NCBI GenBank assembly: GCA_035771165.1
Contig: JAWNZC010000311.1
Coordinates: 946,501 to 1,010,500, forward strand
Direction: 5' to 3'
DNA from: Paragorgia papillata
Lineage: Eukaryota > Cnidaria > Anthozoa > Scleralcyonacea > Coralliidae
DNA: 64,000 nucleotides
The notes below the pieces were generated by a model, which did not search any database, was not told the DNA's origin, and saw only the letters and a list, made by a program, of their open reading frames with translations. Both the position numbers and the translations under genes were made by a program. Of this stretch, positions 1-10,049 are shown in pieces; the first letter of the stretch is position 1, and every line of letters starts with the position of its first letter.

Positions 1-136
1 CATTAAAATGCAATTTTTCATCGCCACTATTGGAAAAAGCAACAAACTTTTGGATTATCTTGACAGATTTCGTACAAATCAATCATTTCAAAGCAAAAAG
101 TTTGATTTTATCAACATAAAGTCGATTACACAAATC

Positions 137-142
137 GATATA
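137..142. repeat. Left target-site duplication of Polinton 1
   Basis: GATATA directly precedes the AGTAGTATAGG terminus. The six bases after the right terminus (11982-11987) are AATATA, matching at 5 of 6 positions. Six-base duplications are the established hallmark of Polinton/Maverick integration. Confidence 0.6.
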
Positions 143-406
143 AGTAGTATAGGAGTTGGCGGAAACAGGGTACCTTCAAACTTTCTGGTAAAATATTATT
201 GGCTTCTCAAAAAAAATAAAAATATTAGCGGTACCAGGATATTTTTAAATTTTCTGGTAAATATATGGTTTAAAATCCTAGATTTTTTCATGGGGAAATT
301 CCATACAGTGTCACCGACCATTTAGTCGACTACAAAAAAAAATACCGAGTAAAACATATTCATTGTTATATCCTATTGTCTGATTGGTGGGTACAGGGTG
401 TTGTTC
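143..406 (+). repeat. Left terminal inverted repeat of Polinton 1
   Basis: The reverse complement of 11677-11981 aligns with this segment with indels. Shared blocks are the terminal AGTAGTATAGGAGTTGGCGG, a paired ggtaccagg/tctggtaaa motif near 170-260, and the block around 360-400 containing tctgattggtgggtacagg. Similarity ends near 406. Confidence 0.8.
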
Positions 407-488
407 ATGCATAGTGGCAGATATACTGACAGCTAACATAAGCCGATTGTCATCTATGAATCAGTTTCTGTGCAGCATACGAATGTAT

Positions 489-722
489 TCAGCGTGATCG
501 CGTACTAAGGATATCCAAATCAATTTTACACGATTCGATGATAACTCTCCTGTGACTAATTAGTTCTTCGTTCTTTGAATTGAGAACAAATAAATCCATA
601 ACATCTTCGGCATTTAAAAATGAATGACTGTGTGGTGACATGTAGTAAACGCAGATATCTTTGAACTTAAAACTGCTTGTGTTGTAGTAAAGAGTGATGT
701 CTTGCTTAAAACTGCTATCCAT
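489..722 (-). pseudogene. Unassigned ORF beside the Polinton ATPase remnant
   Basis: A 77-residue frame on the strand of the ATPase and capsid genes, lying between the ATPase N-terminal fragment and the left terminal repeat. It has residues such as AEDVMDLFVLNSKNEEL but no recognisable motif. Its position suggests either a displaced downstream part of the ATPase or a separate small Polinton gene. I cannot assign a function. Confidence 0.25.
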
Positions 723-767
723 AATTATATATAAGCGTGTTATGTTTATGTGTTCCCCACGCTTTCA

Positions 768-1019
768 TCATCTAGTTGTTGGACACCTTATGTGTGGTAG
801 GACAGTATTAAGCTTGTCTGATTGTATCTCTAAACCGATAACGTCTGGGTCGCTTTCTAAGTATTTCCAGTTTTGGTAAGTTTTGGTAATCCATATAGTC
901 GGACACATAATTAGAATAAAATCAAAGTGGCCTTTATATTCACGTTCAATAATGTCGTTTAGTAGTGTTTGTGGTTTTCCACTCGGTCCTACTATTAATG
1001 TGCATTCTGGTTTATCCAT
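768..1019 (-). pseudogene. Packaging ATPase remnant (A32/FtsK-HerA type), Polinton 1
   Basis: The frame begins with a hydrophobic strand followed by a P-loop-like GPSGKPQT, then EREYKGHFDFILIMCPT. That layout (Walker A, helix, then a strand ending in CPT) is typical of the DNA-packaging ATPases of Polintons and related large DNA viruses, which pump the genome into the capsid. The P-loop is unusual: a canonical GK[ST] is not present in phase, and proline follows the lysine. Only the N-terminal ~80 residues remain; no Walker B segment follows in frame. It overlaps the end of the capsid remnant by a few bases, consistent with a compact late-gene cluster. The assignment rests on motif layout and neighbours. 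Confidence 0.55.
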
Positions 1020-1860
1020 TATATACTATATATAGATAGCATGTACAAGCAGTTGTTCCACTTGATTTTGAGATTTCAAGCAGAATGCCGTTTAATGTGT
1101 CAGTCAGTTTTGCCCCTTGTCCTGAAATGTGCTTAAGGTTTGTACTGCTGAAATCAATTGCTAGAGCAAATTTGTCTTTGAAAAAAACTAGTTTGAGTAA
1201 CATTTCGGTCAAGCTCATTATCAGATGGGAACAATACTCTGTTAGACTCATTATAGAAATCAAATTTCTTCATATTTTGACTGTAGATGTAATTGGGCTG
1301 TCCTTGTAAACTGATTTTAACGCTCTGTATATTTGGAGAGTAGTACATTTCACTACTGTCGCCTGCTATTTTGAGTAATAGAAACTTTTCCAGTGTTGTA
1401 CATTGACTCAATTTCACTAGCAAGTGACTTGTTTTCAATAGTCTCGTAACGTAATGTCAAATTTTCCAGTTTAAAAGAAGCTGGAATAGCCTTTTCACTA
1501 CTACCTGGTACTAAAACTTTCACGGAGTCGTTGATTTTTAATATGGTTTCATGAGTATTCTGAAGAGCATGTGGAAAAATACCTCCGTTTTCCGACATAA
1601 TGTCTTCATCAATCGGTACTGTAAATCTAGGACGGTATACAGTGTTCAAAAGTGCGTCGTCGGCTACGGTAATATCACCAAAACTGTCTTGACTTCTCAG
1701 TTTGGCGAAGTTAGTGCTACAACCTAGGCCCTGGTCTACCTTTCCAACTCTACCTGATTTAGACCATAAATATTCGTAGCATTTGAGAACATGTGCTTCG
1801 TTCAAATCGCGGTATATTTCGCCATTAAATTTATGGGTGATTTTTTGAATAGGGTAGATT
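1012..1860 (-). pseudogene. Major capsid protein remnant, C-terminal part (double jelly-roll type)
   Basis: Overlapping minus-strand frames (1353-1805, 1154-1438, 1012-1263) together resemble the C-terminal half of the Polinton/adintovirus hexon-like major capsid protein, which forms the icosahedral shell. Supporting features are VPIDEDIMSENGGIFPHALQ followed by a β-rich segment ending LRYETIENKSLASEI, then a later SVKISLQGQPNYIYS strand and a terminal LAIDF segment. At least two frameshifts break the frame, near 1380 and 1200. Homology can be followed upstream of 1805 to about 1860, where it stops abruptly; the missing N-terminal part reappears at 4150-4341. I infer a later insertion split the gene. 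Confidence 0.65.
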
Positions 1861-3111
1861 TAAGATTAGGTGATGGAATGACTCAGTGTTTCCATTTTTG
1901 TGACTACCGCTGACCTGTCAGCAGTAGCCATATTGTCGGCGACTTGCTTGCGCGCTTGATTGTCTTGGACCTCACTTACGTCATACTCGACAGCTATCGC
2001 CAAATGTTCGGCACGATCGCCATGCAGTCGAGAAGATCGCCATCGATCGCCAGGTATTCGAGAAGTACTCGAGTTGTTTTCGTGGGGAATAATCTCGTCT
2101 TTGCATTTTGATGATAGTTTTGATTTTTGAAAAGTGTTAATTATTACTTTGCAAATCGTTTCTTCTTGTAACGGTTTCTGTCCGCATTGATCAGTTTATA
2201 CAAGGTAAGAAATAGTTTCAAAACTGTGGCGTTGTTTATCTTATAGACTATATACAAAATCTATAAATACTTGATCGGAAACAAATCTAATATATCTCAA
2301 AGCCAACCTCGTGCCTCGGTACTTTAATATAGTGTTTGTGATCATTGGTCAGTGACTCGTGTTAGTGCATACTGTACCGAGTACTGTACACAATGGATCA
2401 GTTGTCAAATGAATCAGTATTTTAAGATAAGTTTGAGGTAAGAGTTGGCTTATTAATCCAAGTGTTTGATCACATATCAAACCTTTGTCTCGCTTATGAT
2501 TTTCCTGTGTTTGATTCATCAATTATTAACGAGTTTGAGAAGTATATAACACAGTGCCCTGTATTTACACTATACACATGTATATAAGAAATTTATGTTG
2601 ACAACATATGTTGGCTGTTACATAGACATTACAAAACCTTTACTTGGTGCTTTGTTTACTTGTTTTAGGTGTTGTTCAATATCTTGTATAATGAAATTAA
2701 GAAACCAAAGTTTGTGCACACCAGTGCTGCTACAGCGGTCTGACCGCAGAATAGTAGATACACGAGAAGTCTGACTCTTGTGAAACTACTAAAATATTCT
2801 ATGATCTGGTGTCTAAGTGCCACCAATTGTATATTTTGATAAATTGTTGAAAAGCTATTGTGAACTGTTAGGAAACTTAAAGCCTTGAATATGTTGAAAG
2901 CCTTGAAATGAAGAAATATATCTGTTGAAACTACAACACTGAGTATTGTTGTACTGTCTTATTTAAAATACTAGCAGAATCACAAAATATTACAGTAGTG
3001 ATACATGTGCATTACACTTGAATGCCACTGACAGCATATTTATGACAGGTAAAATGTTGTTTTGGAGCACAATGTTGATTATCTGGGGTGATTTATTCTT
3101 TGAAAGTTTTC
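1861..3111. other. Insertion within the capsid gene; no gene recognised
   Basis: This stretch separates the two capsid fragments and holds no coding frame I can support. It includes a short run rich in tcgcca/gatcgcc motifs (about 1930-2065). It is probably non-coding repeat sequence inserted into the Polinton. Confidence 0.4.
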
Positions 3112-3123
3112 ATGGCAATGTAA

Positions 3124-3237
3124 TATAGATTATTTTTGTGGAAACACCACGAAATATATTTATTTGCTAAGCTTTCGGCCTGAAAGCTTAGCAAATAAAT
3201 ATTTTATGTGGTGTTTCCACAAAAATAATCTACATGT
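3124..3237. repeat. Perfect-looking hairpin, ~50-bp arms
   Basis: The arms agattatttttgtggaaac and its complement flank a centre reading ctttcggcctgaaag. The arm motif tggtgtttccac recurs at 50985-51000 in tggtgtttccataaaacg, so it belongs to a dispersed foldback family. Confidence 0.7.
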
Positions 3238-3610
3238 ATATGATCTGGGGTGAGTTGTACAAAGCAGAGATAGCTTATCTAGTTGATAAGTTCTACAGTT
3301 TATCTAGCTAGTTGATAACTTCTCTAGTTTATCTAGTTGATAAGTTCTCTAGTTTGAACAACCTAATATATATGAACAAATCAATTTAAGACGTATATTC
3401 GTAAATTTAATGTTCAGTCATTACTTGATGAAAATAGTTGTAAAGGCTGCACCTTTGCAGTGCATAAATATATATATAGTCACTAATTAGTATTATTTAT
3501 TTATATCTCTTTTATATAAGGATTTTATTAGATATTTTGTAATTAGATAGGTGTAACCAAATAGTAGATGAAATTTTCCTCGGCTATATGTAATCTGACA
3601 CGTAAATAAA

Positions 3611-3739
<129 letters not shown>

Positions 3740-4149
3740 ACATTTTATCCACTGAATAGTTATGTGTCTGATAGTGCTGTTCAGTGGATAAAAGTTAAAT
3801 TGGGTTGTTCAAAGCACCACTACAGTGGTTCGCTAGCTAGGGTTTATCCACCAGATAAGCTATCCGGGCTTCGTACAAAAATCTGAATTTTACAAGTTCA
3901 CTTTGTGTAAAACTTGGGGGCATGTTTATAATGCTAATATATGCTAGGTTTTGGAAACAGCCAGTAAAGATGTATGTATAGTATGTGCCATGTTCAAATT
4001 AGCAGTACATGTATAAAATGATATAAAAGAAATATCATTTTTGTGTGTGTGTCTGTGTGCTTTTGACACATTTTCATGCATTGCTTCTTAAGTCTATTTC
4101 TTTTTATACTTAACAGCGGTAGTCACATGTACGCATTGCGTACCTATTT

Positions 4150-4341
4150 TTTAAAGTAAAGCTCAATCGTCTGCTTCCTGGTACTAAGATATGGTTCAAG
4201 GGCAATGTAGACATTTGACGTACAAATCTTGACCAGATTGAATTTCAGTAGGATTGAACGTAACATCTACAACCCGTCGTGTGCCTTTTTACTAGAATCT
4301 GGGTATTTTGCCTTGAAAGTTATTTTTAGTTTGTCTTGCAT
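4150..4341 (-). pseudogene. Major capsid protein remnant, N-terminal part
   Basis: Minus-strand frames from an ATG at 4341 give a short N-terminal stretch. After a frameshift they give VVDVTFNPTEIQSGQDLYVK, which matches the opening β-strand region of Polinton major capsid proteins as I know the family. Stops follow within 60 bases and homology ends near 4150, about 2.3 kb from the rest of the gene. It lies downstream of the membrane-protein gene on the same strand, the expected virion-gene order. Confidence 0.5.
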
Positions 4342-4362
4342 TATCATATATTAAAACAGGTT

Positions 4363-5055
4363 TCATTTCCTTATTCGGTTCTTCCAATAATCGTATGCAA
4401 ACCATGTGGCAGCAATAGCGAGTACCCATAGATTAGAAACAAGCCATGCAAGACCCTTAGCACCCCATAACGGTGCAAGCAATGGTCCAGCTTTCTTAGC
4501 CAAATTCGCAAGTGCTTTTCCAAATTTACCAAGGGCTTGACCTCCTTTATTAATTGCTTTTCTGGCACCTATGACTAATGCGGTAACGATACCAGCTATT
4601 GATATCGCAACTACTGATAAACCAACAATGTTTTCCTTAGCCCAGTCCTTAAATTTCTGTAATCTTGAGATGTCTTCTTCGTGTTGTTCTTTAACTTCAT
4701 CTATTTGCTTTTGGTTTAGCGTTAGGTCTTTTCCGGTTTCAAGGCCAGTTCTCCTCTCTTCTAGTTCTAATCTCTCAACAGAACCCAAATTGCTGTTATG
4801 TTGTTGCTCATTTCTTTCGTTTATAGCCTTTTGAAAATGGTCTGCTTGTATTTGCAAGTACCTTGGGCACCTGTCCGTGATTATGGATCTACAGTGTTTG
4901 ATGGGTTTAGGACACCTCTCAGCTCACTGTTTTCCTTTTCAGTTAGACCTCGTATGTCCGTATAATTATCAGCGTTGGATTGTGTGTTGAGTACAGGAAA
5001 GTCATCTATATCGGATACTGATTCGTCATCGTCGTCATCCTCGAAAAAAAAGCAT
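4363..5055 (-). CDS. Polinton virion-associated membrane protein
   Basis: The clean frame (4363-4857, 164 residues) has a charged coiled-coil-prone N-terminal half rich in Glu, Gln and Lys. A hydrophobic segment follows (IVGLSVVAISIAGIVTALVI, about residues 93-112), then a basic small-residue stretch (KAINKGGQALGKFGKALANL), and a second hydrophobic segment near the C-terminus (LWVLAIAATWFAYDYW). Proteins with this layout recur in animal Polintons and are thought to be virion or membrane proteins. Just upstream, in other frames, is an acidic segment (EDDDDDESVSDIDDFPVL, about 4990-5050) that probably belonged to its N-terminus. The start at 4857 is simply the first in-frame ATG, so the intact gene was likely longer. 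Confidence 0.55.
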
Positions 5056-5059
5056 TGTT

Positions 5060-5515
5060 GGTAGCGTAACTCTTAATCCGATAGTGTTAGCCAGCATTAG
5101 CGGTACAGGCGTCTTTATTCAAGGTTACCTAACAAAATCCAATATAGCTGATAAGGTCCAACAATGCAAATTCCTCTACCCATCATACCAGAGAATTCTA
5201 GTTGATTTGCGGAACTATCTACGTGGATTACTACATGGCGAAGTTGTTTTTCTATGAGAATGTAAAGTTCTAGATGACATCGTTATTGATATGTGTCCAC
5301 CAACAAATGGTATGGAGAAGAAGTATAATATGCGTTATACTAATGAAGTTGAATAAAATTAGAAGGGTATTCCATTGGATTCATAGAGGATTCCATGCTG
5401 TTGACAACCTATTTTATAGCTGTAGTGGTAAGAATAGGATAGTTCGGGACACGTACTACCAGAAAGCTAGAACTGCTGATGAATGGGGTATAAGACGTAA
5501 TACCATCTGACTTAA
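5060..5515 (+). pseudogene. Polinton small virion-like ORF, broken
   Basis: Plus-strand translation from about 5065 gives a hydrophobic Gly/Thr stretch with SISGTGVFIQGYLTKS, then a helical segment with FLYPSYQRILVDLRNYLRG, then an in-frame stop at about 5254. Coding-like sequence continues in another frame (LLICVHQQM onward) to about 5515. It starts back to back with the minus-strand membrane gene, so the two would have shared a divergent promoter region. I recognise the style from Polinton-like loci but cannot name the function. Confidence 0.4.
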
Positions 5516-5725
5516 AAAGTAACGTGAATAGATTACTTACATAGGACCTAAAAACGACTGGTTCACGACTTGTGTAATAATTTCCTACAAATGACTTAAC
5601 TAAGTTCCTACAAATGACTTTACTAAGTTCCTACAAATGACTTATATAGGTACTTATGTAAGAATTTATGTTAGTCAAACATAAGTTCTTATACAAATGA
5701 CTGAGGAGACTGTCTACGTAAGATA
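5516..5725. repeat. Short degenerate tandem motif, no gene
   Basis: The motif acttacataggaccta / ttcctacaaatgactta recurs four to five times with variation between 5535 and 5705. It separates two Polinton ORF remnants and encodes nothing recognisable. Confidence 0.5.
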
Positions 5726-6076
5726 ACATCTCAAGGACGCATACTAGCTGGCAAACGATTAGCCGAGTTATCTAGAAAAAGGCGCGAGGAGAAAAAGATA
5801 AGAGAGCATGCAAGTGGAAAGCGAAAAATATACCAGTGATGGACAAAGTCACTTTACGATAAGAACGTCTTTTCAGTATGTAGTTTAGCTATTGGAGCAT
5901 TGGGTGCCCAGTACGCTTACAGAACAAACAAAGCAAATCATGTTGAACAGTTAAACAATGAGTTATCCAGAGCTGAAACACCTAAGAATGTCAGTATTGA
6001 ACCAAAAAGAAAGCATATTGTTTTGGAATCCCCAGAAATTAAAAAATACCAATATATAGTAACTAGAAATACATGA
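5726..6076 (+). pseudogene. Polinton small membrane-anchored ORF with one in-frame stop
   Basis: One reading frame runs from 5726 to the TGA at 6074, broken by a single TGA after the basic segment. The N-terminal half is very basic (LAELSRKRREEKKIREH). The second half holds a short hydrophobic segment (VCSLAIGALGAQYAY) followed by a polar tail. A basic region plus one membrane segment plus a polar tail suggests a minor virion protein. The last residues overlap the dispersed repeat starting at 6053, so the present C-terminus may come from that insertion. Confidence 0.4.
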
Positions 6077-6987
6077 ACGAAACAACCCCTCGCACGCTTT
6101 TACATGCTTTTTTGAAACACACACCCCCACCTACCCACCCACCCCCTGATTAAAATAAGCACTCCTAATATACAGCCAATACAAAAACAAACAGATATAA
6201 AAACAACTGATATTAAATCCTTGGGATATGAAATTATAGAATTTATGCATAGATCGATAGGACGACAAAACTGATTTAAATCATTTAATGAAAATTGAAC
6301 ATATCAAAGCAAAATTTAGATTTCATTATTAAATTCTGGTTGTAAAAAATATATTGTTTTTAGGAGGTTTCAAAAGGATTAATTTTAGCAAGCCTTTAAA
6401 TGGCTTCTCTATGCATGTGCATTTTGCAAAGGCAGAATTAAAAGTTAACAGCTCAAAAATTAAATTTATAATAGAGTCTGAGATAAAAACAATTCAGTAG
6501 AATCGGATTCCAGAAAGAACAGACAACGTTTCAGTCGAAACACAGCCAAGAAAACCGACAAAGCCCATGATTATTTTTAGTGCATGCACGTCCACCACGG
6601 TTAATATAAGCCTTAAAGGTAGTGTTTTAAGTTAGCTTTAGTTAAGCTGACTTATGGTTTGGACGAGCAAAGGGAAAGCACGAAAACGTGAAGCTGTATA
6701 TTGTTTATGTTAAGCGAAAACTTGAAAACAACAAGAATCCTACCGTTAACTTTAAAATTATTTGACCACGGACTCACGGAGTGACTACAAACACTGCAGA
6801 TCGAGTTTTTGTTTGCCATACGGCGTTTGGTTTCTTCAAGTTCTCTGGTTTCTCTTCAAGATATATTAAACGGGTTTAATCCTTCTTTTCTTCGTGCTCC
6901 ATTTCATTTCGTTTCGTTTAAATAAACGAAAGCAAAATACTATTTGTCTGAGAGTTTATAGTTTTCTTCGTCCGTGACATCGTATAT

Positions 6988-7030
<43 letters not shown>

Positions 7031-7147
7031 CCCAGATTTCGTCTCCCTCGCTTTTTCTCCACGCGTGTAAAGTGGACTACACGCATGTCGAGATTAGCAC
7101 ACTAACCGGGCTCCGGGCCTTCGGCCCTACGCCCCGGCTCGGGGATT
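6053..7147 (+). repeat. Dispersed ~1.1-kb repeat, copy 1
   Basis: It is matched in inverted orientation by 32241-33354 along its whole length. Shared landmarks are ctagaaatacatgaa at the left, caaagggaaagcacgaaaacg and its counterpart in the middle, a (TA)n tract, and a GC-rich end with gggccttcggccctacgcc. No coding frame and no obvious terminal inverted repeats are seen. It interrupts the Polinton between the virion genes and the BRO gene. Confidence 0.75.
6990..7022. repeat. (TA)n microsatellite inside repeat copy 1
   Basis: About 16 TA units. The equivalent tract in the inverted copy (32371-32428) is almost twice as long, so this tract varies between copies. Confidence 0.85.
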
Positions 7148-7523
7148 ATGTCACTCGGATTAACAACAGGATATGTTGTCCACAAATTCGTTAAAACTAT
7201 CAGAAGCCAGATCAACTTTCTTTCTTTTTTGACAGCAAACAACAGGTTAAAAAACCTGTACACATATTTTAATCCACAATATTATACTTACTGCATGGTA
7301 TTGTGGCGTGTCGCTTATTGTCTTCATTTCCTTGTAGACAGACACCACAGGGTATCAACACCGTCATCAACACCAGATAAGCCCTGGTAAATAATCACAC
7401 ACGCATTTCTTTAAAATGGGGTGTGTTTTTTGGGCGTCACTCGAGTGTGATAGCTATGTTGGTACATAGAAACGCATATTTCGTTTTGCTTAAAAATGAA
7501 ATATATAGTATTTATATAGAGGA

Positions 7524-8217
7524 ATGAAAAAAAGTTCAACTTCAACGATAACCAAATGACTTTTCTAAATAAAGGGAATATAGTTTGGTTCCGAGCTAAG
7601 AGTGTAGCAAAAGCACTTGTTTATGTTAACGCAAGGAAAGCTATAAAATTACACGTACCCGAAAAATACACGGCTAAATTCTCAGATAGGGGGGGGGGGA
7701 ATTCTGAGATAACATATATTAACGAGTCGGGTGTCTACAAGCTAATTTTCAATTCTAAGATGAAAAAGGCAGAGGAGTTCCAGGATTGGGTGTTTGAAGA
7801 GGTATTACCATCAATTAGGAAAACAGGCAGTTATACCATACTAAAAAACAATCAATTCCGTATAATGAGTGAAACCCTACACTACAAAATAGTGGAATAC
7901 ATTCGGCGTTTTCATAAACAAGCAGTAATAGCCCCAGGTCTCGGTGAATTGCAGGATACTACGTGGAAAAACGGCCAGATGCATATAACAAGGGGTAAAT
8001 CACCAAACTGTCTTGGCAAACTGTCGGACAACCAGAGTGATACATTACACAGGTACAAAAAATGGCTATAAAACGTTGTGTCAGACGATTACGATATTGT
8101 GTGCAAAATAATTGACTCATATATGTTAACTTCTAGAGTTAAGTGTTTGCATTGCAAAAAAAGTTCAAAACGGATGAAACTCTAGCTAGCCATTTAAGAT
8201 GGTTCCATCAAATTTAA
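7524..8217 (+). pseudogene. BRO-N domain protein with C-terminal zinc-finger remnant
   Basis: The open part (7556-8071) carries a BRO-N fold: VWFRAKSVAKALVYVNARKA, then HVPEKYTAKF, ESGVYKLIF and EEFQDWVFEEVLPSIRKTG, the order seen in baculovirus-repeated-ORF proteins and prophage antirepressor-like proteins. A helical segment beginning LHYKIVEYIRRFH follows. After the stop at 8069 the sequence still encodes a C2H2-like finger (CLHCKK, then LRWFHQ in another frame) ending near 8217, with the frame lost in an A-run near 8155. The likely original ATG is at 7524, out of frame with the rest because of a second A-run. A ten-base G run near 7690 is also within the gene. BRO-N proteins bind nucleic acid and are common viral accessory genes. 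Confidence 0.7.
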
Positions 8218-8238
8218 CCAAATATATAGTAATATAAG

Positions 8239-8508
8239 ATGGGAAAAAAGAGAGGTAGACCAGAAAACGCGTTTAGTAAATCTAAAAATTTGATCTCTAG
8301 TAATAGTATGGAGACAAGCGATCGTAACGCTTTAGTTCAAAAATTATTGTCAGCTTTATTCGGTCAAACATTATTGTCAGGTTTATTCGGCAACGAGTTA
8401 GTTCAATTAGTTAAGTTCCGTGAAGGTATCAGTAAACAAAAGCTAGTATCTTTACCACGTAAACCAAGGGTGAGACCAGTACCATATATCCACGCTTCCA
8501 AAAAATAG
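8239..8508 (+). CDS. Small basic Polinton ORF
   Basis: An 89-residue frame beginning MGKKRGRPENAFSKSK, an AT-hook-like KRGRP start. It has a repeated leucine-rich middle (QKLLSALFGQT and then TLLSGLFGNE, apparently a small internal duplication) and a Pro/Arg-rich end (RKPRVRPVPYIHASKK). It lies between the BRO gene and the polymerase. The proline-arginine tail resembles linkers found ahead of polymerase B in related elements, so it may be a broken N-terminal extension of the polymerase rather than a separate gene. Confidence 0.4.
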   Translation: MGKKRGRPENAFSKSKNLISSNSMETSDRNALVQKLLSALFGQTLLSGLFGNELVQLVKFREGISKQKLVSLPRKPRVRPVPYIHASKK

Positions 8509-8534
8509 TTGGTGATATCCAAAATGATAGCGAC

Positions 8535-9560
8535 ATGTTAAGTAAACAGGCTAGTAAAACTGAAACTAAGTATCATAGCATTGTTCGAAAACTAAAAGTA
8601 CCAGAGTTGAAAGCAACACTAAAGCAATCTGGTTTTAAGGGTTACATCAAACTAAGAAAGTATGAACTCCAAAGGGCCCTTGGGGTGAAGCATAGTTTGG
8701 ATGAAACCATGCGGTTTGTTAAATCAGGCAGTAAATCACTAGCTAAAAAGCTTAAAACCACTGATAGTAAACACAAAACCTGAGTTAGACCAGTGGTGAC
8801 ACCATGTGTTGAGGCAACCCTACTTAAACACGCTCTGAAAGGTTACACAAAGTCATACCAGTTGAATATTACCAACAAACAGAGCCTAATAACCCAAACA
8901 AACCTTAGTCAAAAGCCTATCTCACAAATTCTAGAAACAGAGCTTCTAACTATGAAAGGAATAAAATTCTCTGAGTTTGTTAAAATAACATTTGAAAAGC
9001 AGCTCAATAAAACTATACAAAGCAGTTTTAATAGTAATACGAAGACTGTTACTAATAACACAGACATACAAGATAGTGTAACCCAATCAGGTAAAGAAAT
9101 ACTAAAACGTGTCGGTCAATGGGTATCTGAAGGTTCTGGATGGGTGATCGACGAAATTAACGAATAATACATTAATATATCGATTTACAAACCGTTAAAA
9201 GGCTCATCCTACATTCCACTACCTGTGGAACTAAACAAATCATTGAAAGACTTAATCAACATCAAGAATGAAGATAACGAATGCTTCAGATGGTGTTACA
9301 TAAGGTTACTCAAACCTAAGGACATACGTCCAGAGCGTATAAGTAAAAGCGATAAAGCCTACATCAATAAGCTAGACTACTCCGGTGTAGACTTTCCGGT
9401 GAGCCAAAAGAGCTACCACAAGCTAGAGAAGCAGAATTGTATCAATTTAAACGTATTCGGTTATGAGAATAAACAACCGTTTCCAGTTTATATCTCGAAA
9501 AAGAGCAACAACAGCGTATTAAACCTTCTATTATTCCCCGATGGTGAGAAACAGCACTGA
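8535..9560 (+). pseudogene. Polinton DNA polymerase B, N-terminal region with SAP-like domain
   Basis: The pieces 8535-8783, 8793-9167 and 9225-9560 lie in one reading frame, broken only by stops at 8781 and 9165. The first piece has a SAP-like helix-turn-helix (VPELKATLKQSGFKGYIKLR), a DNA-binding module. The next has VEATLLKHALKGYTKSYQLN and WVSEGSGWVID, and the third has NIKNEDNECFRWCYIRLLKP and NVFGYENKQPFPVYISK, all signatures of the N-terminus of protein-primed polymerases in animal Polintons. The polymerase replicates the element's linear genome. The upstream stop means the SAP module and polymerase were probably one polypeptide. Confidence 0.75.
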
Positions 9561-9660
9561 TTTTGAAGCTATAACTGAGAAAATAGACGGATCTAAACCA
9601 AATAACAGTAAATCATACCAAAAGCACACAGACTGTGGATACGGCTACAAGGTGGTATGT
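9541..9660 (+). pseudogene. Polymerase B exonuclease motif fragment
   Basis: After a deletion and frame change, DFEAITEKIDGSKPN matches the Exo I motif (Asp-Phe-Glu) of the 3'-5' proofreading domain of family B polymerases. It runs on to CGYGYKVVC and then ends where the LINE fragment begins. The segment between the N-terminal region and Exo I, and the rest of the exonuclease domain, are missing. Confidence 0.6.
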
Positions 9661-10048
9661 ACACCTATATATACAGGGCTATGGGATAAGGTAGACACTC
9701 GACTACGGAAGGAATCAGTACTGTAACAAGAAATAAAGTGTCAGGAGGTAGATTAATGTTCCATTGGATTATAGTTCGAGGATAGAAAGAAAGCTTGTGT
9801 GAGGAGGTTTTAGTAGCCAGAGGTAAGAACGAGTGGGCGTGGTTATGTCTTGATCTGCGTGACTGGACGGAGCTTATTTATAGGATCCACAGTTATCAGA
9901 TGGTTAGTGATCTTGTAGAGTAAGGTTAGCCGGGCATCAGCTCTTCTTAGTTGAAGGGAGCGCCAGTTGAGATCTTCTAGCATCTTTGTAACACTATCAA
10001 GGGGGTTGTATCGAAATAGCACCCACCGGGCAGCTCTTCTCTGCACTA
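9661..10048 (-). mobile_element. CR1/L2-like LINE 3' fragment inserted in the polymerase gene
   Basis: The minus strand encodes RRAARWVLFRYNPLDSV, then MLEDLNWRSLQLRRADARL and LLYKITNHL, which is the typical C-terminal end of CR1/L2/jockey-type reverse transcriptases. After a stop, homology continues (TDSFRSRVSTL near 9690). No reverse transcriptase core is present, so it is 5'-truncated. Polymerase homology stops at about 9660 and resumes at about 10050 with the exonuclease domain lost. Confidence 0.7.
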
Positions 10049-10049
10049 G

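Noticed and set aside
8..325. 105-codon plus-strand ORF at the window edge
   Set aside because: It crosses the Polinton left terminus at 143 and has no recognisable motif, so it is a chance frame.
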